Notes: generated by a model not told the origin, from the letters alone. Shown: positions 23,631 through 35,810, counted from the stretch's first letter. The stretch is 64,000 bases of DNA from Hermodice carunculata (GCA_964020975.1 CAXHWN010002465.1:372001-436000); one strand, 5' to 3'. A program made the numbers and translations.

Positions 23631-24128
23631 AACAGGTGCCGCTGCAATTTTGTCTATTTTTAATGATTTTTGTGTGTTTTTGCTATTTTCGACTTTTTTT
23701 CTAGAGCCGTCATTCAGATCAAGCTGAAACTTTGTAGATATATAAAGGGTGAAACAAAATTGTTCACTACGTGGCACGGCTGTGGATTCTGCATTTGAAA
23801 CAATTTCTTCAATTCGAGTACTTACCAGCCCTTTTCCTATTGATTAAGTACTATATAAGTCAATTGGTATTCTAATAATGGGCATCATGTATTTTCTCAA
23901 TCAAGTAGCAATGTTCTTTTTCAAGTAATCTTTCAATATTCTTCAATTTCTTGTGTTCCAGTAAAATTTATGTTTTTAATGAATTTTTCTTTAAGCAAAT
24001 CTTAGAAATACTTCCAAATGTCTTATGCAGTTAGCTAAAGCTAATCCCAGGTCTACTCAGTTGCAACTTTGATTCTGGGAACAAGCTTAGGTCAGCTGAG
24101 CACGGGCTGTTCCCACAGCCCTCTAGTT
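23631..24128. repeat. Dispersed ~470-bp repeat, solitary copy
   Basis: Sequence from CAGGTGCCGCTGCAATTTTG through AGCCGTCATTCAG, TTAGAAATACTTCCAAATGTC and AGCTAAAGCTAATCCCAGGT to GAGCACGGGCTGTTCCCACAG is closely related to the modules at 30.5-32.1 kb. Non-coding. It ends just where the tandem array at 24.1 kb begins. Confidence 0.75.
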
Positions 24129-24129
24129 T

Positions 24130-25035
24130 AATAGGGGCCAAATATTCTGGAAAAAAAGGACACCACTCCATTTATATCCACATCAAGGCACTAAGATACA
24201 TGAACAAAAAGGGGCCCAAATATTCTGGAACCAAGGGGCCCCAGCCCCATTTATATCCATTTCAAGGCACTTACCAACAAATAGGCCGCCCAAATATTCT
24301 GGAACCAACCCCCCCCCCCCTTTTTTTTTTTTTTTTTCATTTATATCCAAATAGGGGCCAAATATTCTGGGAAAAAAAGGCCACCACTCCATTTATACCC
24401 ACATCAAGGCACTAAGATACATGAACAAAAAGGGGACCAAATATTCTGGAACCAAGGGGCCCCAGCCCCATTTATATCCATTTCAAGGCACTAACCAACA
24501 AATAGGCGGCCCAAATATTCTGGAACCAAAGCCCCCCCCCCTTTTATTTATATCCACTGCAAGACACATACAAACAGGGGGCCCAAATATTTTGAACCGA
24601 AGGGCCCCTTCCCCATTTATATCTACCCCAGGGCACTTGCCAAAAGGGGGCCCAAATATTCTGGAATCAGAGAACCCGTTCCCAATTTTACTCTCTTCAG
24701 GTCACTTTGATATAAAGGGGGCAAACATATTCAAGAGCCTTTGATCCACTTCAATGCACTCAGATACAAAAAGGGGTCCAAATATTCTGGAATCAAAGGG
24801 CCCTTTTCCCCTTATATCCACTTCAATGCACTCAGATACAAAAAGGGTCCAAATATTCTGGAATCAAAGGGCCTTTTTCCCCTTGTATCCACTTCAATGC
24901 ACTCAGATACAAAAAAGGGTCCAGATATTCTGGAATCAAAGGACCCCTTTCCCATTTGAATCCACCTCGAGGCACTGAGATACTGTTCAGGTATCAAGGG
25001 GCTAAATATTCGGGAACCAAAGCCCCCCCCCCCCC
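24130..25035. repeat. ~73-bp tandem array, about 13 units
   Basis: The phrase CCAAATATTCTGGAA recurs at roughly 24138, 24216, 24290, 24358, 24437, 24511, 24583, 24653, 24776, 24848 and 24920, with degenerate units near 24726 and 24997. Spacing is mostly 68-79 bp. Each unit also has CATTTATATCCA and CAAGGCACT-type segments plus GGGCCC. The last third (DTKKGP frames) forms a more homogeneous 71-72-bp subfamily. ORFs on both strands here are repeat translations. Confidence 0.9.
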
Positions 25036-25219
25036 CCACCTCCGGCCGCTGTCTACATAGCTGGAATTTAAAAGTCATTTCTGATTATTTTACAGAAGTA
25101 GCTTGGATTAGCTCAATTATTTATGGAAATTGCTGGTCAAATCATAACATTTATACTCTGAGCCCGACCATTCTTAAATCAAAGTTAAATTTCGAATTTT
25201 CTATGAGAAATTAAACTGT

Positions 25220-27190
25220 ATTATACTATAACGAAATTGTGTTTGTTGAAATTAATGTTACAGAATGTACGTTTATTTGCGGACGATATGGCATAGTACA
25301 TCTTGTATATTGAGATAAACCAACTAGAAACTGACTCTGGTGTAATAAGTGAGGACTTGTAACGTGTTGCAGAATATGCTCGGCGGTGGTTGATAACTTG
25401 TAATCCTACTAAGACGAAGGATATGATTATTTCTCGAAAAATAACACTTAGAAACCACCCTCAATTAGTATTTTGCGATAATGACATAGAAACGGTCAAG
25501 GAGCATAAGCATCTAGGTTTATTTTTTCAAAAGGACTTAAATTGGAAAAGTCATGTTACGAATTTGACAGACAAGGGTTCCAAATTAGTGAATATTATGA
25601 GAAGTTTACAATACAAACTGTCCTGTTCAACATTAGAAACTATTTCTTTGTCTTTCATAAGACCCATTTTGGAATATGGTAATGTAGTGTGGCCGAATTG
25701 TAGTACGGCTGATGAGTTATTGTCAGAGAATATTCAGTTGGCCGCTGCCCGAGTTGTCAATGGAGCTATGAATGGAACAGCACATGTAAAATTATACATT
25801 GAAACCGGATGGGAGACATTAAGTCAAAGGCGCGAAAAAGGGAGACTTATACCTGGGTACAAAATCGTTAACAATGAAACACCGCAATATTTACGCAACT
25901 TGCTTGCCCAAAATGTTAGCAATCGAACACAATATAATGTATGCAACACAATATAATGTATGCAACACAATATAATGTATGCAACACAATATAATGTATG
26001 CGACACAATATAATGTATGCAACACAATATAATGTATGCAACACAATATAATGTATGTAACACACACAATATAATGTATGCAACACAATATAATGTATGT
26101 AACACACACAATATAATGTATGCAACACAATATAATGTATGTAACACAATATAATGTATGCAACACAATATAATGTATGCAACACAATATAATGTATGCA
26201 ACACAATATAATGTATGCAACACAATATAATGTATGCAACACAATATAATGTATGTAACACACACAATATAATGTATGCAACACAATATAATGTATGTAA
26301 CACACACAATATAATGTATGCAACACAATATAATGTATGTAACACAATATGATGTATGCAAAACAATATAATGTATGTAACACACACAATATAATGTATG
26401 CAACACAATATAATGTATGTAACACACACAATATAATGTATGTAACACACACAATATAATGTATGTAACACACACAATATAATGTATGCAACACAATATA
26501 ATGTATGTAACACACACAATATAATGTATGTAACACACACAATATAATGTATGTAACACACACAATATAATGTATGCAACACAATATAATGTATGCAACA
26601 CAATATAATGTATGCAACACAATATAATGTATGCAACACACACAATATCGCCCAGTTTCGAACAATAACTGCTCTTTACAATGACTCTTTCGTCCCATCT
26701 GCGGTGCGTTTATGGAATCAGCTTTCTTTGGATTTTAGACGAGCTGAACATATTTCGATATTTAAAAGCCAGCTAGAAAAACTTTATAGAGTGGAAAAGA
26801 AAAATAGGCTTTATTTTGTCAGTAATAAAAGAATATCAATTATTCACTGAAGATTGCGCATGGGCAGCAGTGCACTGACCTCTTATTTACATATTATTGT
26901 TGTCTGAGATTCTGGAAACTGTGCTTGTCATGATCCCATTGAAGATGTTTACCATTACCTTTTTGTATGCCCAATTTTTAATAATATGCAAATTGACTTA
27001 CATAAAGCTATTATAAGATTGCCCCATTTTGTTACCAACACTGTTTTATACGGTTGCTCGGATTGTTGTTTCGATCAGAACGTAACTATTTTGAGGCAGT
27101 GTATATATTTTTAGAAAAATCAAAACGACTTGGTGCTTAACTGGTATCTTTTTCACATTTTGATAGACCACTAGATGCTGGTTAAGCACC
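25220..27190 (+). pseudogene. LINE RT C-terminal half and 3' domain, split by minisatellite
   Basis: The plus strand shows NVRLFADDMA (RT catalytic FADD at 25276-25287), WLITCNPTKTKDM, EHKHLGLFFQKDLNWKSHV, SFIRPILEYGNVVW, AARVVNGAMNGTAHVKLY, GWETLSQRREKGRL and YKIVNNETPQYL, the usual order of RT thumb and post-RT region. After the minisatellite the element resumes with ALYNDSFVPSAVRLWNQLSL, then SALTSYLHII, C-A-C-H-DPIEDVYHYLFVCP, a Cys/His C-terminal motif. Stops occur after FADDMA and near 25360, and the 5' half is missing. The family is CR1/Jockey-like by motif wording. It is long dead but clearly readable. Confidence 0.85.
25927..26650. repeat. 19/23-bp minisatellite grown inside a LINE
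   Basis: About 35 units of CACAATATAATGTATGCAA (19 bp) are interspersed with a 23-bp form in which CA dinucleotides are added (TAACACACACAATATAATG). It begins exactly in the LINE codons for RTQYNVCN and ends before AQFRTITALYND. Since neither 19 nor 23 is divisible by three, the minus strand is open in all three frames over ~250 codons (CVAYIILCCIHY...), which are not genes. Confidence 0.95.
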
Positions 27191-28593
27191 TGCCCGTCTT
27201 GTATGCACATTGTCAATTCTTATGGACGTTTCCGTAGTATGTTAATTAGCTGTGTCTTATTGTAAACCCTATCCCTTCCAATCTAGATGTACAAGAGGGG
27301 TTCATATAGGGAAATCCCTCTTCCCCAATTTTGAAATAAGATATATTGGAAACAATCTAGTAAAAGCGATAACATAAAAGTAATGTTTCTTTTGCGACCC
27401 ACGGTATTATATTTGCGGCCAGCCAGTGGTCATTTGCGCCCGACGGGAAGCGGAGGGTAAAAAAAATGACCACAAGAGGGCCGCAAATCGAATACAGAGG
27501 GCCGTACAATGATCGCAATGGCATAAAAACAAACATTATTACTATTATTATTCATCTGTAGTATATTCAAAGCCAAAGAAGCAAAGAAAGAAACCAAGCT
27601 GTGCACATTGCACATTTAAGTATACCATCCACGTCTGCATATATGGAAGGAATATTCCACTTTGAGTTTGCTGTCACAAATTCTTCACTCCCTAAATATG
27701 CCATTCAGCATTTATTTCACTATTCACTGACATTCTTATCTACTGCAGTAAAGCAACTTTTTGACCCTTGATTACAATTAATTAGCATTTTTAATCTGTT
27801 ACTAGATACCATGCAGGTCACAGTCATCTTGGTGGTGTTCTCTGTCAACATATTAATGCAATAAAATGTAGGCCTAACACGTTCATCATGTAATAAACTG
27901 TTATCATAACAACTTTCATGACGGCATTGGGAAGCAATATGGGCTCTCACATAAATTGAAAGTTAATAATACTGGGTTTAGGCCTACATGTAGGCCTGTG
28001 AACAGGATATGGTCTATAATGATGAGCACCCCCCCCCCCCCCCTCCGGCCCCACGCAACAGCCGAATGTTCTGATATTCGGGTGAAGATACCGAAGACAT
28101 TAGAAAGATGATCAAGTGACATATATATATATGATAATAAAAGACAACACTTGAAAGTACACTTAAACATACATGTACATATATACAACTACTTGATTCA
28201 TTAGCAACATCATTGCTTATCAATAATCATCTTATATGTTTCAGATTAACAAAAGTTTATGTGTCACACGATCCAAGCAGCGAACATAAATCCTTGTCGG
28301 AGTTCCACTCCATACGATAAGCCCATTGATGCCAAAGTGAGATGTCAACCTTCCAACATCAAACAGGCCTAGAAACCAAACAAACCAAAATTTGCAAAAA
28401 GTGAGACTGCTTTTTGTATTCACTTTTTATAGTTTATTTGGCCACAATAATTTCAAGGTTTATATGAAAAAAAAAAGTTGGATCCGTTTCAAACTGAGAA
28501 ATTAGGAAAATTGTACGTGCACTTTGCACAATTCCTATATATATACACAAGACAAGTGACACAAATGACAATGATAAGACACAATTGTTCACG

Positions 28594-28597
<4 letters not shown>
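27191..28597. other. Unassigned sequence with one hairpin
   Basis: An inverted repeat spans 27411-27488: ATTTGCGGCC plus GTGGTCATTT on the left pairs with AAATGACCAC plus GGCCGCAAAT on the right, a likely small foldback element. A C run lies at 28028-28043. The remaining frames are not recognisable. Confidence 0.4.

Positions 28598-28664
<67 letters not shown>
28598..28664. repeat. (TA)n microsatellite
   Basis: About 33 TA units. Confidence 0.95.
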
Positions 28665-28665
<1 letters not shown>

Positions 28666-30045
28666 TCTGTTGGACTTAATTTTAGTTTGTGTGTTATGGC
28701 CAATTTTGTGAACACTTCTGCAAAGCAGAAGTATATCCTTAAAACTCTGGTTTAATTGAAAATTGAAGCTGTAAACAAACGTGGGGGGTCATTTTGGGCA
28801 TGAGGGAAAATGTTGACAATAACATGGTTTAATACACGTAATTTAAGATGAATTAAATATGATTATGCAGTCCGCAGAAGAGTTATAGTCTGACTCATGT
28901 TCAACTAGCACTGGCAATCTGTCTGCCACCATCACCAGCCGGAATTTGATAATGAAAAGCATGATACAAAGGAGGTATCGTTCCTTGCTTGTGATCATCA
29001 CCTCTCTGATTTCTAACTCTGTACAAATTCATGGATTTTATCATTCACTTTCAAATTTTGCGACATGCAATTAGGAATGTGTGCCTGCCATAAGCGAGTA
29101 GGGAATTTTATCCTAAAAAGCATGATACAAAGCAGGAATTGTTCCTTGCTTACAAAGTGATAATAAATCTCTCCTTCTGCCTTGCCTGATCGGCAACTCT
29201 GTAGTGTATAGCTGTCCACATTTTGTGAAATCAAGCCTGATTTCTTTTCAGCCTCCGAATAATTTTACAGCAGCATACTCTGCATCAAAGTCATACTCTA
29301 TGTATAACTGGTCTTAGTCTCTTTGTACCAGTTTTATTGCAGCAGTGTCTGACCATCTGACTAGTCTTCCATTTACGTGTACATCACATTTGAAATTCAA
29401 TAAATAATTGTCCTCCTTGAAATTCATAAATCTTTTTACTGCAATGGAATAATATTGCATCGATTTTGTATCTAGCCATTGAGATAATGTTATAATACCA
29501 ATCACCTGGAACAAAAAATGTGCATATTTTTAGCCCTTTCAAAGCAAGAGTGCTTGCAATCAACTTCCATTTGTGTAGGTCCAGGTACGATGAATTTATG
29601 TTCAATAATTTCTAGGGAGCTGCAAGTATTATGCAATGCTACAATCAAGGTTCTGACAGTGTACTGGTTTCCATTTTACCCCGCAAGTCACGGAACAAAT
29701 ATAGATTTTATGCTTCTTGTGGGTAACGATTGAATATAATTGAACAAACAAGTTCCGATCTCACATGCACCAAGCTTCCGTGAAATTCTTCTCAGATGTA
29801 ACAAATTCCCATGTTGCTTACTTGTTCAAAAATCGTGAAATTGTATACACGCAATTTTCTGATGTAATACATGGTGCTCACTAGTGAGCAAGGTGTACAC
29901 AAACACCTAGACTTTGTATGTGAAGTGAAGACACTTCGTTTTCAGAAGGGCTTTTTTCCTTTGTATTTTCTTGCTTTACTCTATCTTTTCTTGAATATGT
30001 TTTTCATGTGATTGACGGTCAGTGTCATTAGGACTCTTTTTGTTC
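28665..30045. other. Unassigned; diverged ~150-bp duplication
   Basis: AAAAGCATGATACAAAG followed by CGTTCCTTGCTT near 28955 returns as AAAAGCATGATACAAAG with TTGTTCCTTGCTT near 29117, with further similarity downstream (TCTCTGATTTCTAACTCTGT against TGCCTGATCGGCAACTCTGT). No gene recognised. Confidence 0.45.
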
Positions 30046-30049
30046 TTAA

Positions 30050-30280
30050 CTCTTTCAGTACCAATCACATCTCAAGTCGATCTACTTAAGTCAGACAAGT
30101 CTCAATCATCAAAGGATCCCAGATTCGTATTCCTCGTAAAAAAGACCTATCATTCAAGTACCATTATGCTTGTAGTTCCAGAGAGAATGCACCAGCTCAA
30201 CAGCTTTTCTCGGCGCACATTGCGCCCAATGTGCGCCAAGAAAAGCTGTTGACTCAGTCCCAAATTTGGCACTGAAAGAG
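30050..30280. mobile_element. TTAA-flanked MITE, copy 2 (inverted)
   Basis: Begins CTCTTTCAGTACC and ends GGCACTGAAAGAG, with TTAA at 30046-30049 and a mutated TGAA at 30281-30284. The hairpin lies at 30197-30252 (CAACAGCTTTTCT against AGAAAAGCTGTTG, central TTGCGCCCAA). Relative to the 45.9- and 63.7-kb copies it is inverted, and the segment AAGTCAGACAAGTCTCAATCAT is shared with them. Confidence 0.8.
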
Positions 30281-30489
30281 TGAAAAGCTTCACATAGCTG
30301 ACACTGGTCTTTCTTAAGTCGGTGAAAAAGATGCCATACTTAGTGCAGAATATACACCTGTACTTACTTCTGTGAACAAGATTGTTTGTGATTGACTTAA
30401 GCTTGTAATCGTCTTCACATCTATTGACTGACAACTCAGCAGCCACACATTGGTGCCATCTCTTTTCCCCTTGAAGATGTGTAACTTAG

Positions 30490-31252
30490 GCCCATATTTT
30501 TAGCTCAGCTCACTTCAACAGAGCGTCAACCAGATTCACTTCAAACTGGATGAAAATGTAGTATTGTACCGGGGGTGGGTCTCTCCCAAGTCTTTTCAAA
30601 TGGTCACGCTCCAGTGATTTTTTGGATTTTTTTATGAATTGTTTTGTTCTTTTTGGGTTAAATCTTAAAATATCTTTTCCTACACCTCTCACCCAATTGT
30701 TTGATGTTATACAGGAACTCCTAGTTCTTAACTTGTTCACCAGGTGGCGCTGCAATTTTTTCCCCATTTTTTTAATCTTTGTGTGTTTCTAGGCACTTTT
30801 CCACTTATTCTCCAGAACCGTCACTAAGATTAAGCTGAAACGTGCTGAATGTGTAACTCGTGAAAAGGTCACACAAAGTGTTTCATCTGGTAGCACTGCT
30901 GTGAAATCCTTTTTTTTTTTACGATTTTTCAACTCGAGCACTTATCGGTAAATACACATTTCCTATTGATTACCATGTAAGTCAATGTGCATTTTAATGC
31001 TCAATATCGTATTTTTTCTATAAGTATCAATGTTCTTTTTAAACTTCTCTTTATATATTCTTCAATTTCTGATGCTACAGTGAAATTTATATTTTTAATG
31101 AATTCATCTTCAGGCAAATCTTAGAAATACTTTTATTTAAAATGTCATATGCACTCAGCTAAAGCTCAACACAGGTCTATTAAGTTGCAATTTTGATTTT
31201 TTTTTAAAAACAAACTTAGGTTGGCTCAGTACGGGCGGTTCACCGAGCCCTT
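30490..31252. repeat. ~470-bp dispersed repeat module, first of three
   Basis: Carries AGATTCACTTCAAACTGG, then TTGTTCACCAGGTGGCGCTGC, then CCAGAACCGTCAC, AAGATTAAGCTGAAACGTG, TTCCTATTGATTACCATGTA, TTAGAAATACTTTTA and GCTCAGTACGGGCGGTTCAC. It matches the solitary copy at 23.6 kb almost end to end, here with an extra 5' part. Non-coding. Confidence 0.75.
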
Positions 31253-31257
31253 CTGTT

Positions 31258-31365
<108 letters not shown>

Positions 31366-31369
31366 CTTT

Positions 31370-32125
31370 CATGTGTTTTCCCTATTTTCGGCTTCTCCAG
31401 AACTGTCACTCAGATTAAGCTGAAACATGGTGGATATGTTCCTTGTGAAAGGGTCAAACAAAGTGGTTTGCCCGGTGCCTCTGCTGTGGGTTCCTGATTT
31501 TTTAACATTTTTTTTCATTTCGGGTACTTTCAGCGAATGCACCTTTCCTATCGATACTATGTTAACAAGCCAATGGGCATTCTAATGCTTATTCACATTC
31601 CCGACTTCTTCTCACAAACCGTCTGCCAGATACACTTCAAACTTGGTTGCAATGTACATGGGGTTTGTCTTTTTGGGGCAAATTGTAAATAATCTCCGAA
31701 TCAGCTCACGCAATTGGTTTGATATCACAGAGGAATACTCCCGGTTGTTTATTTGTTCACCAGGTGGTGCTGCCAATTTGTGTCTTTTTTCAATGATATT
31801 TTTGTGTGCTTTTTTTTATGACTTTTCCAGAACCGTCCCTCTGATTTAGCTGAAATGTGGTTGAAATGTTCCTTCCGAAAGGCTGAATAAAGTGGTTCAC
31901 CAGGTAGGATTGCTGTGGATTCCTGATTTTTAGCGGTTTTTTTTTTCAATTCGGATACTTACCGGTAAATGCACCTTTCCTGTTGATTACCATGTATGTC
32001 AATGGACATTTTAATGCTAATTGTTCACATTTGTTATTTCATCTTCGAAAGTGTTTGCCAAATTCACTTCAAACTTGGTGGCATTGTACCTTAGATGTAT
32101 CTCCACTATGTCGGTTCAATTTGTT
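31370..32125. repeat. ~470-bp modules, second and third copies
   Basis: CCAGAACTGTCACTCAGATTAAG near 31398 and CCAGAACCGTCCCTCTGATT near 31829 mark two further copies, each followed by a CACCTTTCCTRTYGAT phrase. CACTTCAAACTTGGT occurs near 31634 and 32067. Unit length is about 430-470 bp. The short plus frame at 31643-31849 lies inside and is not a gene. Confidence 0.75.
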
Positions 32126-32494
32126 ATGTTTCAGTGATTTCGACTAAACTGAGCCATTAAAGTGGAATTTACTTTCTGCAAAATATGTCAAGAACATTTT
32201 GATTCAGGGCATTCAAATTAAAGCTGAAAAAGGAAATATTCCAATGTATTGGTGTAATAAAAAACTTCTACCACAAAACATAATTGTCAATTATTTTGCC
32301 AATACGATTAACACATAGTTAGAAATAGAGGTTGTAAACCCAGATCTCAGATTAACTGACAACTATGGTAAGCATAACCTATGGCGTGGATGGAATATTA
32401 ATGCGTTTACACAGAGAAATTTACCAGCTGCTTTTCTTGGTGCGTCAAAACTGTTGAGGAATTTATGACTTTGTTAAATTATATTTAGCAGTAA

Positions 32495-32745
32495 GATAAA
32501 ATACATGTACATACAAGTGTTAAATATAATGAAGAGGTGCAAACTCAGGACAACCCATAAAAGTCGAAGGACTTATTTCCAGTGTGATCCGTCTGAAATA
32601 CTGGAAGTATCATTACTTAGCATCAAAATAAAATACATTCAAGTGTTAAATATAATAATAAGGTGCAAGTTCAGGATAATCCATGAAAGTTGATGGATTT
32701 ATTTCCAGTGGGGTCCATCTGAAATACTGGAAGTATTAGTTATAA
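32495..32745 (+). repeat. Two-unit tandem duplication, ~130 bp
   Basis: AAAATACATGTACATACAAGTGTTA... and AAAATACATTCAAGTGTTA... start parallel copies, each running through TTATTTCCAGTG, a CTGAAATACTGGAAGTAT phrase. A few substitutions separate them. Confidence 0.8.
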
Positions 32746-33759
32746 CTTATTAACACAGACTCCAAAATTTTATGGCTTTGTCATGTTTAGGATAGTTGTA
32801 AACTATTGAATTGTACTGACTGTATAATCATTGTTGTGTCAAACAGAAGATTACCTTAGATAATAACCACATAAATATTTTTTTTTGTTATTTGGCCTTT
32901 TAAATCTATCTTTGTGTTTGCTATTACATGATCATTTTGACAGGGTTGGTGGAACAGTTTAATCTCTGTTAAAATTTTTACTCTATGTACATACACAACA
33001 ATAGGGTTATGGGGAAGTGGGTGAATTGCATGACTATAATAGAAAAATTATTTTATGTGGCCTCTCTATGCCTCTCCCCATTTGAATTTCAACTCCCTTT
33101 GGTAAAGCAAACCAAGCAATTTTAAGCTGAAAATATGACAAAGTCAATGATTAAAAACTTAGCCCTTAGCAGTACAGAAAGTTATACATATCATTCCTGT
33201 GTTTCAGATGATGAGCCAAGCTAAGAGAATCCCATTGAAATCTAAGTCCCCTATAATTTACTTTACATCTAATGCAAGCACCTATGGATTGTTCCCGTGA
33301 AGGGCATGGTTCTGTCACTGCAGGCTAAACCCCCAAATGGATGTGTATTTATAAAGGGAAATAACTTTATGACATATACCATGTGTCATCAAAAGACATA
33401 CAAAAGCATAACAAAGACAAAATAAAACCCTGACGATAATTAAACAGAACGCTCCCCTAGCATGGAGTTATACATGAAGAATCAGTATATGTACTCACTA
33501 TTGCCTGAAGATTTGTGGGTGCTCCTGCCACTGCTGTTTTAGTGAACCATGAACTCATGTCGCATTTTCAATGCGGAATTAACAAAGTCAAGATTAGTTG
33601 ATGTAGAGCTGCCTCACCATATCTGATTGTCGTTATAAAATTGCCTTTTACAGATTTATCAAATTGTGTACAATCGCTGTAAATACATGAAAGATCACTT
33701 AAATAATCGTATTTATAGCAACACCATTGTGCCACAATGTATGTCCAGAATCCATGTTA
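32746..33759. other. Unassigned AT-rich sequence
   Basis: No recognisable gene, repeat or inverted repeat. Confidence 0.3.
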
Positions 33760-33799
33760 AAGTCACCCATGTTGTTAGTTTGATCTTATGCTACACTAG

Positions 33800-34390
33800 T
33801 GGATGTCACTGTGCTGGCTGTGTTACTTCAGTACCCTTACTGTTACCACCATTAGTACATGGTGTAAACTGGCTATGACATTTCACATATAACTTTCCTG
33901 TTAGGCATACCATTATTTACACTACTTGTGTGAGCTGATAGGAGTTCACCAATATCTACACTGCTGACAAGATTTAAGCAGATGGGCTGCATCAATTCAC
34001 TTTAAAGACACTTCGGTGTTACAGAGCTCTTTTAACACATGGTGTGATGGTTGTGCCAGTTCACAGGTAACATAACGGTCACCACTAATAATAGATGATG
34101 TAATAGGTTGTGCCAGTTCACAGGTAATTCCTCCATCACATGGTGTGATGGATGGTGACAGTTCACAGGTAGCGCCACTGTCACCAGTATATACAGATGA
34201 TGTACTAAATAGGTTGTGCGTGTTCACAGGTAACTCCTCTGTCACCACTTTTAACACATGGTGTGATTATGATGGATTATGCCTGTTCACAGGTCACATT
34301 ATTGTCACCACTATGTTGTGACGACCTGTGCTACTTCACCCGTAATTCCAATATTAGCACACGGTGTGATGGGCTGTATCATTAACCCCC
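33800..34390. repeat. Irregular minisatellite, block 1
   Basis: GTTCACAGGTAA-type phrases occur near 34059, 34116, 34161, 34223, 34286 and 34335 with 44-62 bp spacing, alternating with ACATGGTGTGATGG and CTGTCACCA. Degenerate forms extend upstream to about 33800. The minus strand reads TCELAQP-like repeats. A related block stands at 37.6-37.85 kb. Confidence 0.7.
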
Positions 34391-34430
34391 CACCCCACCC
34401 CCACCCCGAGGAGGGAGCTTATTGTGATTA

Positions 34431-34545
34431 CAGTGAAACTTCTCACTACCGAGCACCCTGGGGACTGAGTGAAAGTGTTCGGCAGTGAGAGCTGTTTTAG
34501 TAGTCGGAGGTTGGGGTGTTTGGCTACTGGGTTATAAACTTGACA
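34431..34545. mobile_element. Pogo/Tigger-type terminal fragment
   Basis: CAGTGAAACTTCTCACTACC preceded by TA, then GAGCACCCTGGGGACTGAG and repeated TGTTCGG-like phrases, is the arrangement of a pogo/Tigger end. A matching end of the same subtype, CAGTGAAACCTCTCTACAGT, lies inverted at 57.7 kb. No partner end was found nearby. Confidence 0.55.
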
Positions 34546-34897
34546 TACACGTGTGTATTCCCAGCAAGACTATCCATTCATTCTTCACACAAATGACATT
34601 CCATGTACAGGATGTATGCTTATGACACAAATTCAGTCATACCATGGCTATCCACAAAAAAAAATTCATTTTTTATTCAAAGAGTATTATGTCAAAACGG
34701 TACTCCTGATGTGCAAAGCGGAGTGAATAAAGGTATGCTTGCATGCTTCCTTCTCACTCCCAACGCAATATAGACAGAAATACATATGTTCTCTTTCCCA
34801 TTGAAACGCAAATCTTCAATTCTGTGAAGACAATGTGGTTCCAGCCAGGTTTTAACTCCCTTCCAAGGTTGAATATCACACCAAAATGCTATGAAAA

Positions 34898-35037
34898 TAT
34901 TATAGTTTCCACTTTATCTGGAGACTATTATAGTTTCCACTTTATCTGGAGACTATTATAGTTTCCACTTTATCTGGAGACTATTATAGTTTCCACTTTA
35001 TCTGGAGACTATTATAGTTTCCACTTTATCTGGAGAC
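34898..35037. repeat. 28-bp minisatellite, five identical units
   Basis: TATTATAGTTTCCACTTTAT plus CTGGAGAC is repeated five times from 34898 with no visible mismatch, ending at a partial TATT. Perfect identity suggests recent expansion or an assembly effect. Confidence 0.95.
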
Positions 35038-35163
35038 TATTCCAGCATTCAGGTTTCTCAGTTGCCTGCTTAGCTTACTTAATGGGCTATTGATTTGTAT
35101 GGCTGATTGGGATCTCTACCTACCAATGTGGCAGGCAAAGATACCAACCAAAGTCAGTTCTGA

Positions 35164-35810
35164 GCTAAGGAATTCTTTCACAGAAGATTAGACAATAACC
35201 TTGATAAATTGTACCAACCAAGGTGTGACCTGTTAACCACAGACACAGGGTGGGAAGCAGAGCGTAACATGCATAACATTGGTAGTTCCCAAACAAAACT
35301 CGATGTTGAAGAGAGATTCATGAAAGCAGTAGAGGTGTCAAAACATTTAGCCCATACAGCAGACAGTGCCATAGCAGTGAAAGTGGACAATGATGTAGAT
35401 AATGTAGTTACCACACCATCAGGAATGATATGAAGAATCTAGAACCAGAGAAGTGTGTTGAGCAAATTGATAAGATTGTCCGTGAGAACAAACTACAAAC
35501 AGAGAACACAAGAGTGCTATTGCTTGGCACAATTCAGTAAGGATAAAGATAAGCCTCTGCTACAGGCACAACAGGAAGCAGTAAATGGGTTACTCAGACC
35601 AAAATACCTGAATGACTTTGATGTTAGAACATGCCATCACCTCATTATTAAACCTAGTGGGAAAGGTGGAAAGAGACCTGTTAAAAAAAACGACGTACAT
35701 CTAACCAAAGACGGTGTAGCCATTTTTGCTTCCAATCTGCCATATGCGGTGGAGGCAAGCTTGGGGATAACTAGAAAACCACGTGATTAGTCGTCCTCCC
35801 CTCAGTAAAA
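35164..35810 (+). pseudogene. Possible LINE ORF1 remnant
   Basis: Two plus frames (35209-35433 and 35455-35790) stand directly upstream of a LINE endonuclease on the same strand. The second ends in NDVHLTKDGVAIFASNL, resembling the catalytic DxxHL...G block of SGNH-type esterase domains that some CR1/L2 LINEs carry in ORF1. The upstream frame (LLTTDTGWEAERNMHNIG, EERFMKAVEVSKHLAH) is more helical and unrecognised. The position 5' of an EN domain supports ORF1, but the identity is inference. Confidence 0.4.

Noticed and set aside
23299-23704. Overlapping ORFs in a GC-richer stretch
   Set aside because: Open on both strands and without any recognised motif; kept only as unassigned sequence.
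24130-25035. CRISPR-like array
   Set aside because: Units are contiguous and diverged without unique spacers, and the window is eukaryotic.
24200-25078. ORFs with repeated KGPKYSG or NILE peptides
   Set aside because: Reading frames through the ~73-bp tandem array; both strands are open.
25824-26698. Three overlapping minus-strand ORFs of 250-273 codons
   Set aside because: They are one 19/23-bp minisatellite read in three registers; the repeated CVAYIILCCIHY-like peptide has no family support.
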